This document shows, piece by piece, positions 28,070 to 36,483 of a stretch of DNA of 64,000 nucleotides. The stretch lies in NCBI RefSeq assembly GCF_001614315.2, contig NZ_LVEG02000001.1, positions 310,001-374,000 on the forward strand, in the 5' to 3' direction. The stretch comes from Halofilum ochraceum (GTDB lineage Bacteria > Pseudomonadota > Gammaproteobacteria > XJ16 > Halofilaceae). Within the stretch, counting starts at the first letter, position 1; the number at the start of each line of letters is the position of its first letter. The translations under genes and the position numbers were made by a program. The notes beneath the pieces were generated by a model that was given only the letters and a program-made list of their open reading frames with translations, ran no database searches and was not told the DNA's origin.

Positions 28070-28830
28070 CAGGGATTCCGGGGTTCAGTCGCGGTCGGGG
28101 TGACCCATTCACGCACCCACCCACTGGCCGCTTCGGTCTCTAGGATATCGCAGCGGGCGCGTTTGAGCACGACTGCCGCGAAGTAGGCCATGAATCCCGC
28201 CGCGCTCACCAGCAGCGGCAGCAGCATTTCCATCGGCATCGACGGGCTGTCGAATTTGGTGACCGTCGCGCCCTGGTGGAGCGTGTTCCACCACTCCACG
28301 GAATAGTGAATGATCGGGATATTGATCACCCCGACCAGCGCCAGCACCGCACCGGCACGGCCGGCCGTCTCGCGCTGCTCGATCGCCGACTGCAGTGCCA
28401 TGAAGCCGAGGTACAGGAACAGCAGGATCAGTTCCGAGGTCAGCCGCGCGTCCCAGACCCAATACGCGCCCCACATCGGTTTCCCCCAGAGCGAGCCGGT
28501 TACCAGTGCAAGAAAGGTAAAACTGGCCCCCAGAGGTGCCGCCGCGCGCATCAATGAGGCCGCCACCTTCATGCGCCACACCAGCACCAGCAGACCGCAG
28601 CAGGCCATGAACATCCAGGTGAACATCGACATCCAGGCCGAGGGCACATGCACGAAGATGATGCGATAGCTCTCGCCCTGCTGGTAATCGGGCGGCGCGA
28701 TGACCAGTCCCCAGTAGAGCCCGGTGGCGAGCAGGATGACTGACAGCCCGCCGAGCCATGGCGTCAGCCGCCACGCGAGCGCATAGAAATATTTCGGCGA
28801 ACCGAGTTTGTGGAACCAGACCAGATTCAT
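28069..28830 (-). CDS. ccmC: Haem handling protein CcmC
   Basis: Six-TM protein (253 aa) that loads haem onto CcmE. The tryptophan-rich WWD domain reads WGKPMWGAYWVWDARLTSE, and conserved periplasmic histidines lie in IFVHVPSAWMS and around IHYSVEWWNTLHQG. Normal length. The 100 bp to ccmB contain a hairpin but no gene. Confidence 0.96.
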   Translation of the reverse strand: MNLVWFHKLGSPKYFYALAWRLTPWLGGLSVILLATGLYWGLVIAPPDYQQGESYRIIFVHVPSAWMSMFTWMFMACCGLLVLVWRMKVAASLMRAAAPLGASFTFLALVTGSLWGKPMWGAYWVWDARLTSELILLFLYLGFMALQSAIEQRETAGRAGAVLALVGVINIPIIHYSVEWWNTLHQGATVTKFDSPSMPMEMLLPLLVSAAGFMAYFAAVVLKRARCDILETEAASGWVREWVTPTATEPRNP

Positions 28831-28876
28831 CGGTAATCGACTTTTGCCCGTACCGCGCGGGAGCGCCCGCGACCAT

Positions 28877-28900
28877 TGATCCCCGCAGGCATGGGGATCA
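28877..28900. other. Hairpin in the ccmB–ccmC spacer
   Basis: Perfect 8-bp arms TGATCCCC and GGGGATCA around an 8-nt loop, without a T tract. Possible mRNA processing or stability element in the only sizeable gap of the ccm operon. Confidence 0.4.
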
Positions 28901-28930
28901 GCCCATATTTCGACAACGCCCGTTCCACCC

Positions 28931-29605
28931 CTACGACAGCGAAATCCGCAGCGACGCCGAGATCGCCAGCGGCGCCAGCGTCAGTGCGAGTACCAGCATC
29001 GCCGCCAACAGGTAGATCGGCCCGGCGACCGGCAGTCCGGTCGCGGCCCGATCGACCGCCCCCGCCGCGAAAATCAGCACGGGCACATACAGCGGCAGCA
29101 GCAGCAGCGCCAGCAGTGGGCCGCCCGAGCGCAGCCCGACGGTGAGGGCGACACCGATCGCCCCGATCAGCGACAGCAGTGGTGTGCCCAGTGCCAGTGT
29201 CGCGAGCAACGCCGGCAGCGCCTGTATCGGCAACTGCAGAAACAGTGCGACCAGCGGCGCCAGCAGGATCACCGGTACGCCGGTAGTCAGCCAGTGTGCC
29301 ACAACCTTGGCCAGCGCCAGCACACTCGCCGGGTGCGGCGACAGCAGCATCTGTTCGAGCGTGCCGTCCTCGTAGTCGGGGCGGAACATGCGATCCATCG
29401 GCAGCAGTGCCGCCAGCAGGGCCGCCACCCAGATGATGCCCGGTGCGATCCGCTCCAGCAGCTCGGTTTTCGGACCCAGTGCGAGCGGGAACAGCGTCGC
29501 CACGGCGGCGAAGAATACCAGTGGTTGCGCCAGTTCGCCGCGCTGGCGGATCGCCAGGCGGAGGTCCCGCCCCAGCATGGCGACGAATGCCTGTCCGAGC
29601 TGCAT
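28931..29605 (-). CDS. ccmB: CcmAB haem-complex permease CcmB
   Basis: Membrane subunit (224 aa, six TM helices) of the CcmABCD complex, whose ATP hydrolysis releases holo-CcmE. It contains the family stretch FRPDYEDGTLEQMLLSPHP between TM helices. The usual length is about 220 aa. It lies 3 bp after ccmA. Confidence 0.94.
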   Translation of the reverse strand: MQLGQAFVAMLGRDLRLAIRQRGELAQPLVFFAAVATLFPLALGPKTELLERIAPGIIWVAALLAALLPMDRMFRPDYEDGTLEQMLLSPHPASVLALAKVVAHWLTTGVPVILLAPLVALFLQLPIQALPALLATLALGTPLLSLIGAIGVALTVGLRSGGPLLALLLLPLYVPVLIFAAGAVDRAATGLPVAGPIYLLAAMLVLALTLAPLAISASLRISLS

Positions 29606-29608
29606 CCG

Positions 29609-30283
29609 TCAATCTCCCAGCCGGATCCGCTGCACCGGGGTATCGGCCAGGTTGAGTTGATGATGCGTCGAGATCACGGTCATTCCGCCGCCGGCAGCGT
29701 GTTCGCACAGCAGCGTTTCGAGCAGCGCCTTGCCATCCGCATCGAGCGCGGTGAGCGGCTCGTCCAGCAGCCATAGCGGCGTGGGTATCGCGAGCAGGCG
29801 CGCCAGGGCGACGCGCCGTACCTGACCGGCTGAAAGATACCGCAAAGGCGTGTCTTCAAGACCGGAGAGACCGGCCCGATCGAATGCCGCGTCGGGCGTC
29901 CGGGTGGATTGTCCTGTCCCGAGCGCCCGCCAGGCCGCTAGATTCTCGCGGGCTGTCAGGTCCCTTTTCACCCCGGGAACGTGTCCGATATAGGTGAGCG
30001 CCGCCCGGAACTCGTCATCGACCTCGTCGCGGGGTGTGCCGCGCCAGTAGATGGTCCCGGCCTCGACCGGCGCCAGTCCGCAGACCGCCCGAAGAAGGGT
30101 GGTCTTGCCGCTGCCGTTCGGCCCCTCGATCTGCACGATTCCGCCCGGTTCGAGTGCGAACGCGAAGTCCTCGAATACGGCCCGGTCGCCACGCATGCAG
30201 CACAGCCCCTCGACGCCGAGCGCGGGGTCGCAGGAGGAGCGGGGATGTCGGGCGGCGGCGTCCACGGGGCGGGAGGGTACCAT
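29609..30283 (-). CDS. ccmA: Cytochrome c maturation ATPase CcmA
   Basis: ABC ATPase paired with CcmB. Walker A is GPNGSGKTT, the signature LSAGQVRR, Walker B LWLLDEPLTALD. First gene of the ccm operon. I used ATG 30283 (224 aa), which leaves ~28 extra residues before the usual CcmA start; the true start may be further in, and no clear ribosome-binding site decides it. Confidence 0.9.
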   Translation of the reverse strand: MVPSRPVDAAARHPRSSCDPALGVEGLCCMRGDRAVFEDFAFALEPGGIVQIEGPNGSGKTTLLRAVCGLAPVEAGTIYWRGTPRDEVDDEFRAALTYIGHVPGVKRDLTARENLAAWRALGTGQSTRTPDAAFDRAGLSGLEDTPLRYLSAGQVRRVALARLLAIPTPLWLLDEPLTALDADGKALLETLLCEHAAGGGMTVISTHHQLNLADTPVQRIRLGD

Positions 30284-30347
30284 GCCCGCGCTCGACCTGG
30301 GTCTGGAGGCCCGCAATTGATTGCACGCAACCGGTGCGCGTGGTTGT

Positions 30348-30374
30348 TTGCACCCCCGGCTTACAAAGTATTAA
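30348..30374 (+). promoter_or_regulatory. Possible sigma-70 promoter of the multiheme island
   Basis: TTGCAC (30348–30353) and TATTAA (30369–30374) with a short 15-nt spacer, in the AT-richest part of the ccmA–pentaheme divergent region, 47 nt before the start codon. Weak support only. Confidence 0.3.
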
Positions 30375-30421
30375 TGTTGTTCGGGTCCGGAAATCGGTCG
30401 GATGGCCAGGGAAGCGTCAAG

Positions 30422-32563
30422 ATGGCCTTGACCAGGAATAAGAAAGCGCTGCACCTCGTTACGGTGTTTGTCCTTGCCTTGCCGCTGGGCGCCGTCCCCG
30501 CCTCGGCGGCGGACGATGACCTGCTGAGCGGTGACGGGGATGGACAAGGGACTTCGTCCGGTGACGATCTGCTCGGCGGCGACAATGGCGATGCGTCCGG
30601 AAACGATCTGCTCAATGCCGACGATGACGGCGGCGGCTCCGGGGATGACCTGCTCGGGGGCGAAGGCGAGAGCGACGGCGGCGATGGCGGATTGCTCGGC
30701 GATGACGATGGATCCGACGGAGGTGATCTCCCCTCCGGCGATCTGCTCGGCGGCGATGACGACGGAGGCGACGAGGCCGACTCGACGGATACTGCCGAGG
30801 AGGAGGAGGGAGACAAGAGCGCCTACGAGATGCACAAGGCGGCATTCGAGGACGCCGGCAACCGCTACCCCTCGGCCAACGAGTGTGCCACCTGCCATCC
30901 ACGCCAGTACCGGCAATGGTCCGTATCGCAGCATGCCTATGCACAGCTGAGCCCGGTGTATATGGCGATGCAGATGACCATCAACGCCAAGACCTCCGGG
31001 ACCAACGGCGATTTCTGTATCCGCTGCCACAACCAGGTCGGCATGAACCTGGGCGAGTCGGTCTACACCTCCAATCTCGACCGCCATCCGACCTCGCGCG
31101 AGGGCGTCACCTGCGTCGTCTGTCACCGCGTGAAGCAACCCTACGGCAAGGTGTCGGGGCGCCTGCCGCTGGAGGAGGGTGGTCTCACCGCACCGGTGTA
31201 CGGCCCCAGTGGTGGCGAGGAACTCGAGCGGGTGCTGTCGAATCCCGAGACCTACCGGGTGGTGACCGACCCCGAGAAAGCCGGCCGCAAGATCCACGAG
31301 GAAGCGCGGCAGTTCTTCCAGATTACCGAGCCGGACTTCTGCGGGACCTGCCACGACGTCAAGCTGCTCAACGGGTTCCGGCTCGAGGAGGCGTTCTCCG
31401 AATACCAGCGCACGGAAGCGGCGGAGAACGACGTCAGCTGCCAGGACTGCCACATGGGCAAGGAGCAGGGCGTGCCCTCCGGCTACGAGCGCGGTCCGGC
31501 GGCCGTCGTTGGCGGTGAGCCGACAAAGCCGCGGAAACTGACCAACCACTACTTCGCCGGACCGGACTACCCGATCATCCATCCGGGCCTGTTCCCTCAT
31601 AACGTGGAAGCGGCGAAGTTCAAATCCATGCGCCAGTGGCTGAAGTTTGATCACGAGGCGGGCTGGGGCACCGACGAGTTCGAGGAGAGCATTTCGCTAG
31701 ACCGCGAGTTCCCGGATGCCTGGTTCGCGATCGACGACCGCTACGACGCGCGCGAGATCCTCGACGAGCAGTTCGAGCGTCTCGAGTGGGCGCGCCAGGA
31801 GCGCCTGGAAGTACTTCGCAACGGCTTCGAACTGAGCGATATCCAGGTCACCGAGTCTTCGTCGGAGGACGGACTCGACTTCGAGATCGACGTGCGCAAC
31901 CCCACCAACGGTCACGCCGTGCCGACGGGCTTCGATGCGGAGCGCGTGATCTTCCTGCAGGTCGAAGTGCGGGATCAGGACGGCCGGCTGATCTATGTCT
32001 CCGGCGACCGCGACCCCAACGGGGACATCCGCGATTCGCATTCGCTCTATGTCCACGACGGCCGTTTGCCGCTCGACGAGGACCTCTTCAGCCTGCAGAG
32101 CAAGTTCGTGGTGCGCATGGCGCGCGGTGGTGAACGCGAAGAGGTCCTGTCGCTCAACCACTCCGGTTCGCCGCAGCCGTTCATTCGGCCCGAAACCCGG
32201 GCGACCACGATTTACGGTCGGCCGCGCGGTGCGCGTAAGCACAAGATGACGATACCGCCGCTCGGCAAGCGAACGGCCGATTACAGCGTCGCGCCGGAGG
32301 CCCTGAACGGCAACGGCCCGTATACGATCGATGTCGAACTCATCGCGCAGATGGTTCCGGTGAATCTGATCGCGGCGATCCAGGATGTCGGTTTCGATTA
32401 CGGCATGAGCCCGAAAGAGATCGCCGATCGGGTCGTCGAGGGCGCGGAGATCGTTCGTGAGAAGCGCACGACCATCGAGATCGCAGACCCGGAGAAGCCG
32501 ACACAGGCCGAAACCGGGCTGCCTGAAGCCGCAAAGACGGCATCCGCCGACGCGGGCCGGTAG
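30422..32563 (+). CDS. Exported pentaheme cytochrome c with N-terminal acidic LLGGD repeats
   Basis: Secreted cytochrome of 713 aa, start ATG 30422 behind AGGGAAG. Signal peptide residues 1–29 (ending PASA). Residues 31–129 are an acidic Gly/Asp/Glu-rich tract with six copies of a seven-residue motif (DDLLSGD, DDLLGGD, NDLLNAD, DDLLGGE, GGLLGDD, GDLLGGD). Five CXXCH sites follow at Cys155, 199, 231, 307 and 340, the first in a c554-like context (ANECATCHPRQYRQWSVSQHA). The C-terminal part is haem-free and beta-rich, with NPTNGHAVPTG. It is divergent from ccmA and followed by an outer-membrane barrel gene. I know no characterised homologue; a periplasmic or surface electron carrier is inferred. 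Confidence 0.9.
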   Translation: MALTRNKKALHLVTVFVLALPLGAVPASAADDDLLSGDGDGQGTSSGDDLLGGDNGDASGNDLLNADDDGGGSGDDLLGGEGESDGGDGGLLGDDDGSDGGDLPSGDLLGGDDDGGDEADSTDTAEEEEGDKSAYEMHKAAFEDAGNRYPSANECATCHPRQYRQWSVSQHAYAQLSPVYMAMQMTINAKTSGTNGDFCIRCHNQVGMNLGESVYTSNLDRHPTSREGVTCVVCHRVKQPYGKVSGRLPLEEGGLTAPVYGPSGGEELERVLSNPETYRVVTDPEKAGRKIHEEARQFFQITEPDFCGTCHDVKLLNGFRLEEAFSEYQRTEAAENDVSCQDCHMGKEQGVPSGYERGPAAVVGGEPTKPRKLTNHYFAGPDYPIIHPGLFPHNVEAAKFKSMRQWLKFDHEAGWGTDEFEESISLDREFPDAWFAIDDRYDAREILDEQFERLEWARQERLEVLRNGFELSDIQVTESSSEDGLDFEIDVRNPTNGHAVPTGFDAERVIFLQVEVRDQDGRLIYVSGDRDPNGDIRDSHSLYVHDGRLPLDEDLFSLQSKFVVRMARGGEREEVLSLNHSGSPQPFIRPETRATTIYGRPRGARKHKMTIPPLGKRTADYSVAPEALNGNGPYTIDVELIAQMVPVNLIAAIQDVGFDYGMSPKEIADRVVEGAEIVREKRTTIEIADPEKPTQAETGLPEAAKTASADAGR

Positions 32564-32632
32564 GGGCGACCCGCCCGGTCCCGCTGCATCGGCGGACACA
32601 CGAACAAACGAACGGCAGGGAAGGGGAGTCAG

Positions 32633-34051
32633 ATGGCCGACCGCCATTCCCATCACGGGAGGCGTACGATGGCCGCGACCTTCGTCGGTCTCGCGGTGGC
32701 CGGGCTGTATGCCGGTGGACTGTACGCGGCCGGCAGCGCGCTGTCGGAAGAGCCGATCCCGATGGCGACCGAGGAAGAACTGCCCGAGCGCACGGCGCCG
32801 CCGGTGGAGATCGGGCCGCATTTCCTGGGGACCGGCAACCTCCCCCAGGGCATCGAATTGCCGACCGGTGCCGTGTGGAATCCGGCCTTCTGGGTCTACG
32901 GCGATTTCCGCACGGCCCTGAACTACTACGACGACGGAGTCAACGACCCCATCGGCGAGTGGGCGAACCGCCTCGACCTCTACGGCAATCTCCACCTCAG
33001 CGGCACCGAACGCCTGCTCATCGGCATCTCGCCGCTGAACGACGACGGTACTTTCTCCGGGTACACGTTCGAGCCCGACCGTGACGAGGGCACGATCAAC
33101 GAGACGAACTCGGACATCACGCGTTTCTTCTTCGAGGGCGAACTGGTCGAGATATTCCCCCGCCTGGATCCCGGCGATCGCGGCCTGTTCGACATCGGAT
33201 TCGCGATCGGTCGCCAGCCCCTCCTGTTCCAGGAGGGCATCATGATCAACGACAGCGAGGTCGATGGTGTCGGCATCACGCGCGACACCATCATCATCCC
33301 GGGCCTGTCGGTCGATACCCGGGCGACGCTGTTTTTCGGCTGGAACGGCGTTAACCGTGACAACAATGTCGAGGACGACGAGGCGGAACTGCTCGGACTG
33401 TTCGTGGAGGGTGACTGGGGTGCCAGCACCGTGCAGATCGATGCCGCTTACGTGGACAGTGAAAACGCTGCCGGGGTCGATCGTGACAGTTTCCACTTCG
33501 GGGTCGGTTCGACCCAGCGAGTCGCCCTGTTCGGGCGTACCGTGAACACGGCCGTCCGTCTCAACACGTCCGAAGCCCTGGACCGCGAAACGCCGGCCGC
33601 GAGCGACGGCACGCTGCTGTTCGGCGAGTTCAACATCATCCCGCACGGTACCAACGACGTGGTGTATCTGAATGCGTTCTGGGGCGAGGACCGCTACAGC
33701 TCGGCGTTGCGTGACGAGACCGCCGGCGGGCCGCTGGGTCAGACCGGCATCCTTTTCGCGGCGGTGGGCCTCGGCCGCTATGGCGCCGCACTGTCGAACC
33801 AGGCGGACAACGTGGCCGGCGCGTCGATCGGGCGACAGTTCTTCTGGGATGGCGAGCGCAAGCAGGTGATTCTCGAGGCCGGCGGCCGCGCCGGCACGGA
33901 AGACGGCACGCAGGACCAGGCCGCGGTCGGAGCGCGCTACCAGCAGGCACTGGGGCGGCGATTCGTGTTCCGCCTTGACGGTTTCGTTTCCACGCAGGAG
34001 GAAGCCGACGATGGCGCCGGCCTGCGGACCGAGCTGCAGGTGCGTTTCTAG
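32633..34051 (+). CDS. Outer-membrane beta-barrel protein next to the pentaheme cytochrome
   Basis: A 472-aa exported protein: a basic, His-rich start, a hydrophobic signal (FVGLAVAGLYAGGLYAAG), then alternating amphipathic strands with frequent acidic turns, and the terminal sequence LQVRF, whose final Phe is the BAM insertion signal. The ATG follows GGGGAG. No family can be named confidently. Its place directly after a multiheme cytochrome suggests a porin that either insulates a cytochrome across the outer membrane or admits a substrate. Confidence 0.75.
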   Translation: MADRHSHHGRRTMAATFVGLAVAGLYAGGLYAAGSALSEEPIPMATEEELPERTAPPVEIGPHFLGTGNLPQGIELPTGAVWNPAFWVYGDFRTALNYYDDGVNDPIGEWANRLDLYGNLHLSGTERLLIGISPLNDDGTFSGYTFEPDRDEGTINETNSDITRFFFEGELVEIFPRLDPGDRGLFDIGFAIGRQPLLFQEGIMINDSEVDGVGITRDTIIIPGLSVDTRATLFFGWNGVNRDNNVEDDEAELLGLFVEGDWGASTVQIDAAYVDSENAAGVDRDSFHFGVGSTQRVALFGRTVNTAVRLNTSEALDRETPAASDGTLLFGEFNIIPHGTNDVVYLNAFWGEDRYSSALRDETAGGPLGQTGILFAAVGLGRYGAALSNQADNVAGASIGRQFFWDGERKQVILEAGGRAGTEDGTQDQAAVGARYQQALGRRFVFRLDGFVSTQEEADDGAGLRTELQVRF

Positions 34052-34121
34052 GCCGTCTGGTCTTGCGGAATCGGTCCAGGCAACCCGGTGATCCGTGTAC
34101 CTGGGCCGGGGAGGGGCAGTG

Positions 34122-35387
34122 ATGAGCGTGATCGAGATGGCGGGATTGGTGATCCTTGCCGCGGCGGCCACACAGGCGGGCGCGGGGGGTATGGGCGCCA
34201 TCTGGCGCGGCTTTGTCGGCGTCCGCCATGACCGCCGGGACGCGCGCCTGTTCGAAAAGCGTGCCATGGCGCTGCTGGAGGCCGCCGAGGCCGAACGCGA
34301 CCGCGAGACGCTGCGCTGGAACGGGCTGCGCAAGTTCACGATCGCGCACAAGGTAGTCGAGGCGGAGGGCATCTGTTCGTTTTATCTCAAACCGCATGAC
34401 CAGAAGCCGCTGCCTCCCTTCGAGCCCGGCCAGTACCTTACCTTCCAACTGCGCATCCCGGGGCAGACCAAGAACGTGGTGCGCTGCTACTCGCTGTCGG
34501 ACAGCGCACGCCGACGCGATTACTACCGCGTGACGATCAAGAAACTCCCGCCACCGGCGGACCAGCCGGAGGCGCCACCGGGGGTCAGCTCGACCTACTT
34601 CCATGAGCAGCTCGCCGAGGGCGATACCCTCGACGTACGTGCCCCGAGTGGCCACTTCTATCTGGATCAGACGCGCGAGACCCCGGTGGTGCTGATTGCC
34701 GGTGGCGTCGGTCACACGCCGATGGTGTCGATGCTGCAGACCATCTGCGACAGCGGCAGCGAGCGTGAAGTCTGGTTCTTCTATGGCGTACGCCACGGCG
34801 GTGAGCACGCGATGAAGGAGCGTCTCGCCGAACTGGATCGCGCGTACCCGAACGCGCACATCGTTACCTTCTACTCGGATCCGCGCAGCGAGGATCGCGA
34901 GGGGAGCGACTACGCGCACCACGGTCATGTCAGTGTCGACGCAATGAAGGAATACCTCGGGAGCACGAACTACGAGTTCTATCTCTGTGGACCGCCGCCG
35001 ATGATGCGCGTGATCACCGAGGGGCTCGAGGAATGGGGCGTGCCGGATTCCTCGGTGAACTACGAGGCGTTCGGTCCGGCGACGGTTACGAAGACGCCCC
35101 AGTCGCGCGAGGCCCATGCTACGACGACCTCCGGCGTGACGGTGGAGTTTGCCCGCTCGGGCAAGACCTGCACGTGGATCAAGGAGGTGGGCACGATCCT
35201 CGACCTCGCCGAAGCGCAGGGGATCGCGCTGGATTTCGGCTGCCGCGCCGGCAACTGCGGGACCTGCCTCACGGCGATCAAGGAGGGCCAGGTCGAGTAC
35301 CTCGGTGAGCCGGGCGTACCGCCGGAGGAAGGATCGTGCCTGTCCTGCATCGCGGTGCCGAACGGCAAGCTGGTGCTCGACGCATGA
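34122..35387 (+). CDS. Membrane-anchored FNR-type flavoreductase with C-terminal [2Fe-2S] ferredoxin domain
   Basis: A 421-aa oxidoreductase. An N-terminal hydrophobic helix (MSVIEMAGLVILAAAATQAG) tethers it to the inner membrane. The FAD domain has RCYSLS (residues 121–126), the NAD(P) domain has GGVGHTPM (194–201) and CGPPPMM, and a plant-type ferredoxin domain has CRAGNCGTC (Cys374, 379, 382) with a fourth ligand in SCLSC. Domain order matches HCR/oxygenase reductases. It could pass electrons from NAD(P)H to the poly-Fe-S protein encoded two genes downstream. ATG 34122 follows GGGGAGGGG. Confidence 0.88.
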   Translation: MSVIEMAGLVILAAAATQAGAGGMGAIWRGFVGVRHDRRDARLFEKRAMALLEAAEAERDRETLRWNGLRKFTIAHKVVEAEGICSFYLKPHDQKPLPPFEPGQYLTFQLRIPGQTKNVVRCYSLSDSARRRDYYRVTIKKLPPPADQPEAPPGVSSTYFHEQLAEGDTLDVRAPSGHFYLDQTRETPVVLIAGGVGHTPMVSMLQTICDSGSEREVWFFYGVRHGGEHAMKERLAELDRAYPNAHIVTFYSDPRSEDREGSDYAHHGHVSVDAMKEYLGSTNYEFYLCGPPPMMRVITEGLEEWGVPDSSVNYEAFGPATVTKTPQSREAHATTTSGVTVEFARSGKTCTWIKEVGTILDLAEAQGIALDFGCRAGNCGTCLTAIKEGQVEYLGEPGVPPEEGSCLSCIAVPNGKLVLDA

Positions 35388-35433
35388 GCTTGGTACACGC
35401 AGACACGACGAACGACGAGACGGGAGCGACCTC

Positions 35434-36465
35434 ATGGTGTCCGAACGCAGCAAGTCCGCACGGCGCTACGCGCTGCCATTGATCCTCGGCCTCTGGGCCA
35501 TTGCCGGCAGTGCTTCGGCAGTGGAACCGGGCGAGCGGGATCCCGCCCGTGTCGTCGGCCCGCAGGAATGCGCCGAGTGCCACGAAAACGCCACCGCGAT
35601 CTGGCGCAACACGCACCATTTCTCGACCTTCCGCGAGATGCCGCGGAAGAAGGAGGCGATCGAGATCGCGCGGAACATGGGGTTGCGCCGTATCAAGGAG
35701 GACAGTCTCTGCCTCGATTGTCACTTCACGTCGAAGCTCGACGAGGAAGGCAAACCGGAGCCGATCGCCGGGATCTCCTGCGAATCCTGTCACGGCGCCG
35801 GCCAGGGCTACCTCGAGGTGCACTCCGAGTTCTCGGGCAAGGAGGAGGAAGAAGAGACCGAGGCCGAGGAGAAGGCGCGCTGGCAGAAGGCCGAGGAAGG
35901 GGGAATGATCCGCCCGCACATGATGTATACCTGGGCGAAGAACTGCTACAGCTGCCACGTGGTTCCGGAGGAAAAGCTCGTCAACAAGGGCGGTCACCCG
36001 GCCGGCAGTCCATTCGAACTCGTCGCCTGGTCGCAGGGCGAGGTACGCCACAACGTCTGGTACAACGAGGGCGAGTCGAATCCGCCGGCCGACACGGAAC
36101 GCCGGCGCAAGATGTTCATCGTCGGCATGGCCGTTGAACTCGAGAGCGCGTTGCGCGCCGTCGGCAACGCCACGGAAAAGGCCGACTATGCGGTAACGAT
36201 GGCCAAGCGCGCGCAACGCGCACGCAAGCGCTTCGCGCAGGCGGCGCAGCTGGTCGAGGGTGTGCCGGAGATGGGCGAGATCACCAGCATCGCGAAGGAT
36301 GCGCAGCTCAAGCTGAACAACAAGGGCCCACTCACCGAGGCGGCCGACCGCATTGGCGACCTTACGCAGCAGATCGTCGCCGAGTACGACGGTAGCGGCA
36401 TGGGGGGCATCGACCCCGCGCTGCCGGGCGAGGGGGACTGGAAGGGTTCGCCGGAACGCGAGTAG
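35434..36465 (+). CDS. Tetraheme cytochrome c, c554-like
   Basis: Exported cytochrome (343 aa) with signal peptide 1–29 (AGSASA) and four CXXCH sites at Cys46, 93, 116 and 171. The first block (GPQECAECHENATAIWRNTHHFSTF) and the haem spacing resemble the c554 family, which in nitrifiers takes electrons from hydroxylamine oxidoreductase; no such partner is encoded here. A charged Glu-rich insertion (EEEEETEAEEKARW) precedes haem 4, and a haem-free helical C-terminus (~residues 230–320) follows. It precedes the cNMP/Fe-S gene by 18 bp. Confidence 0.88.
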   Translation: MVSERSKSARRYALPLILGLWAIAGSASAVEPGERDPARVVGPQECAECHENATAIWRNTHHFSTFREMPRKKEAIEIARNMGLRRIKEDSLCLDCHFTSKLDEEGKPEPIAGISCESCHGAGQGYLEVHSEFSGKEEEEETEAEEKARWQKAEEGGMIRPHMMYTWAKNCYSCHVVPEEKLVNKGGHPAGSPFELVAWSQGEVRHNVWYNEGESNPPADTERRRKMFIVGMAVELESALRAVGNATEKADYAVTMAKRAQRARKRFAQAAQLVEGVPEMGEITSIAKDAQLKLNNKGPLTEAADRIGDLTQQIVAEYDGSGMGGIDPALPGEGDWKGSPERE

Positions 36466-36483
36466 GCCGGGGGGATTTCTCAT

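Noticed and set aside
31697-34372. An 891-codon - strand frame opposite the pentaheme, barrel and reductase genes
   Set aside because: Antisense shadow; the + strand carries signal peptides, CXXCH motifs and FAD/NAD motifs in order.
35434-36465. Ammonia-oxidation electron transfer (true c554 of the HAO system)
   Set aside because: No octaheme hydroxylamine oxidoreductase or cM552 gene is in the window, and the charged insertion and C-terminal extension differ from c554.
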